Positions 5,156-6,389 of a stretch of DNA of 6,389 nt are shown piece by piece. Source of the DNA: a bacterium (GTDB lineage Bacteria > 4484-113 > JALSIF01); the NCBI GenBank assembly GCA_026981635.1, contig JALSIF010000017.1, positions 1 through 6,389 of the forward strand. The letters run 5' to 3'. A model generated the notes under the pieces. That model was given only the letters and a program-made list of their open reading frames with translations. It did not search any database and was not told the origin of the DNA. A program made the translations under genes and the position numbers. Numbering within the stretch: position 1 is the stretch's first letter; the number at the start of each line of letters is the position of its first letter.

Positions 5156-6103
5156 CTAGTAGTCGTATCCGTAGTCCTCCTCCTCCAGCTCGGGGCGGCT
5201 GGTGGGAAAGAGCTTTATCCACAGGTTCATGTTGATGAAGTTGCCCTCGGGGTCGCGGTAGTCGTTGACTAGGGTGCCGGTGAAGCGGTATTCACGGTTA
5301 AACAGGGCCTTGTTGCTTCCCGGGTCGCGGGCGGGGATGAAGCCATAGACGCTGTTTAGTTCCAGCTCCCGGCAGATCCCCTCAAGGAGCCCGATCAGGG
5401 CCTGGGCCAGTCCACGGCCACGGTAGTCGGGGAGGGTGGCGCCGTGGGTCATCTGGCCAGTCTGGTGATCAAAGTCAATCTGCACCGCCAGCACGCTTAC
5501 CGGCCGCTCGCCCTCAAAGCCGATGGCGAAGGGGGTTGAGTTGGAGGCAAGCAGGCGGGAGATGTAGCCCTCCTCCAGCTCGGGGACCGGTGAATCCTGG
5601 TAGACCGCCCGGTAGATCTCCATTATCGCCTCAAGGTCGCCCGGCCCGGCACGCCGCATGGTAAAACCACCAGGGAGCTCCGCCGGACGGGGCCGTCCCT
5701 GGTAGAAGCGGCGAAGCATGGCCTGCTCCTTGCGCAAGGTGGGAGAGCTCTCCCGCTCGGGGTCTAGGAAGAGGGAGAGCAGGTCGGCATCCTCGCGCAG
5801 GTAGTAGCGAGGGAAGTTGGCCTCCTGGCGGAAGCCCTGGGCGAGGAGCTTGCTGGTCAGGTGGTCGGGGCACACCACCAGCAGCTTGGAAAGCTCCCGC
5901 TCTTCGGCCAGCTCACGCAGGGGGGAAATATCCACCTGACTGCTGGCAGGTTCTAGGTGGTCCACCAACAGGCGGCGGTGATAGAAGTCCAGTCTCCCCT
6001 GGAAGGTGGTGCCCCTCCTCTCCAGACGGAAGGTCTGGCTGTAGAGCTCGCCCCCTACCCTCAGTTCATCAGGTATGTAATCGCTGTAATCCTTTTCTGG
6101 CAT
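5156..6103 (-). CDS. ablB: GNAT acetyltransferase, AblB-like (putative beta-lysine N-acetyltransferase)
   Basis: This 315-aa cytoplasmic protein has two parts. The N-terminal domain (about 20-115) includes DFYHRRLLVDHL, LSKLLVVCPDHLTSKLLAQGF and a YYLREDADLLSLFLDPER segment, as in AblB. The C-terminal GNAT domain (about 146-297) has acetyl-CoA-binding motif A, TLPDYRGRGLAQALI (223-237), and the end signature YRFTGTLVN...NFINMNLWIK (272-297), close to what I recall of AblB proteins. AblB acetylates beta-lysine, made by lysine 2,3-aminomutase AblA, to the osmolyte N-epsilon-acetyl-beta-lysine. No ablA is in the window, so the substrate is inferred from family resemblance. It is slightly longer than usual because of a tail rich in Glu, Asp and Tyr (about 302-315). 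The ATG at 6103 lacks a well-placed SD: AGGAGGT lies 24 nt upstream, and no ATG, GTG or TTG lies between in frame. Confidence 0.75.
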   Translation of the reverse strand: MPEKDYSDYIPDELRVGGELYSQTFRLERRGTTFQGRLDFYHRRLLVDHLEPASSQVDISPLRELAEERELSKLLVVCPDHLTSKLLAQGFRQEANFPRYYLREDADLLSLFLDPERESSPTLRKEQAMLRRFYQGRPRPAELPGGFTMRRAGPGDLEAIMEIYRAVYQDSPVPELEEGYISRLLASNSTPFAIGFEGERPVSVLAVQIDFDHQTGQMTHGATLPDYRGRGLAQALIGLLEGICRELELNSVYGFIPARDPGSNKALFNREYRFTGTLVNDYRDPEGNFINMNLWIKLFPTSRPELEEEDYGYDY

Positions 6104-6166
6104 GGCTGATGTGGGAAAAAAGGCCGTACCTCCTGTCCTGAGTCCTCCCTGGCTAAAAATAGCATA
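6104..6166 (-). promoter_or_regulatory. ablB leader: displaced SD and possible promoter
   Basis: The minus-strand leader holds two SD-like runs, GGGAGGA (6149-6143) and AGGAGGT (6134-6128). The latter is 24 nt from the ATG, with a run of six Ts (6121-6116) between. Possible -10 boxes are TATGCT (6166-6161) and TATTTT (6161-6156), both four of six. A small 4-bp hairpin (GCTA-AAAA-TAGC, 6152-6163) overlaps them. The promoter is weakly supported; the displaced SD is clear. The 122 bp between the ablB and nuoA starts contain no other gene. Confidence 0.35.
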
Positions 6167-6210
6167 ACCCCACCGGCCCAGGTTGGGTCAGCCCTTTGGG
6201 GATACGGGAC

Positions 6211-6216
6211 TAAAAT
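6211..6216 (+). promoter_or_regulatory. -10 box of nuoA (leaderless type)
   Basis: TAAAAT (five of six) ends 9 nt before the GTG start, with GGTCAGCCG between and no SD. Its first three bases also form an in-frame TAA, so the nuoA frame cannot start further upstream. No -35 box is found at 16-18 nt; TTGGGT at 6183-6188 is 22 nt away. Confidence 0.55.
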
Positions 6217-6225
6217 GGTCAGCCG

Positions 6226-6389
6226 GTGTATCCCGACTACAACATCGCGGGCCTGTTTCTCACCGCCGGCATAGTCACCCTGATGGCGGTATTTCTTCTC
6301 TGGTGGCTGGTCCGCGACCGGGGAAAGGGGCACATCCTGGAGCGCTCCACCTACGAGTCGGGGGAGCCGCCGGCGGGGGAGGCCTGGCG
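6226..6389 (+). CDS. nuoA: NADH-quinone oxidoreductase subunit A, N-terminal part (runs off right edge)
   Basis: NuoA is a small membrane subunit of respiratory complex I, with three transmembrane helices, at the junction of the peripheral and proton-pumping arms. The open frame begins GTG-YPDYNIAGLF, continues through one hydrophobic helix (about residues 6-27, ending LLWWLVRD), and reaches the diagnostic loop TYESGEPPAGEAW at the window edge. This loop corresponds to the conserved YE(C/S)G...P.G.A. of NuoA. About half of the usual 120 residues are present. An in-frame TAA at 6211 and the TAAAAT box leave GTG 6226 as the only reasonable start, translated without a leader. An ATG at 6215 is in another frame. 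It probably heads a nuo operon continuing to the right. Confidence 0.85.
   Translation, partial: MYPDYNIAGLFLTAGIVTLMAVFLLWWLVRDRGKGHILERSTYESGEPPAGEAW

Noticed and set aside
6215-6217. ATG just upstream of nuoA as its start
   Set aside because: It is out of frame with the NuoA sequence and overlaps the -10 box; GTG 6226 is in frame.
6061-6333. 90-codon open frame on the minus strand
   Set aside because: It overlaps the ablB N-terminus and the nuoA start and has no recognisable sequence or SD.
1-6389. CRISPR array, tRNA/rRNA genes, insertion sequence or phage signature
   Set aside because: No regular long repeats, tRNA-like cloverleaf, transposase motif or terminal inverted repeats were seen on either strand.

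Overview
The window is GC-rich bacterial DNA with eight genes plus a ninth partial one, packed tightly on both strands. There is no sign of phage, transposon, CRISPR or RNA genes. Promoters use bacterial TATAAT-like -10 boxes. At least five genes appear to be read from leaderless mRNAs, because the -10 box sits 9-10 nt in front of the start codon and no Shine-Dalgarno (SD) site is present. Abundant leaderless genes are known from Deinococcus/Thermus and Actinobacteria. The NuoA fragment does not look typically actinobacterial, so I only infer a free-living, GC-rich, probably aerobic or microaerobic bacterium of uncertain phylum.

Layout, left to right. (1) A secreted lipoprotein (minus strand, C-terminus beyond the left edge) is divergent from a 112-aa protein of unknown function, with a promoter region between them. 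(2) A six-repeat TPR protein (plus) converges on a phenylacetyl-CoA epoxidase PaaA homologue (minus). (3) Upstream of paaA on the minus strand lie a DtxR/MntR-type metal-dependent repressor and then a large MgtC/DUF4010 membrane protein. The order mgtC-like, mntR-like, paaA is co-directional with short gaps, but each gene has its own candidate -10 box. (4) A 65-bp divergent intergenic region with three imperfect direct repeats separates the MgtC-like gene from a 73-aa protein. (5) That small gene converges on a GNAT acetyltransferase of the AblB (beta-lysine N-acetyltransferase) type. (6) The acetyltransferase is divergent from the start of nuoA, probably the head of a respiratory complex I operon leaving the right edge.

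Functional reading. The centre of the window has a metal-homeostasis flavour: an MntR-like sensor beside an MgtC-family membrane protein, with palindromic or inverted-repeat DNA beside the mntR and paaA promoters. PaaA is a diiron enzyme subunit and stands here without paaBCDE in view. AblB stands without ablA (lysine 2,3-aminomutase) in view. No defence or otherwise clearly novel multi-gene system is visible. The most interesting signals are the repeated leaderless promoter architecture and the structured DNA around the mgtC-like/mntR/paaA cluster.
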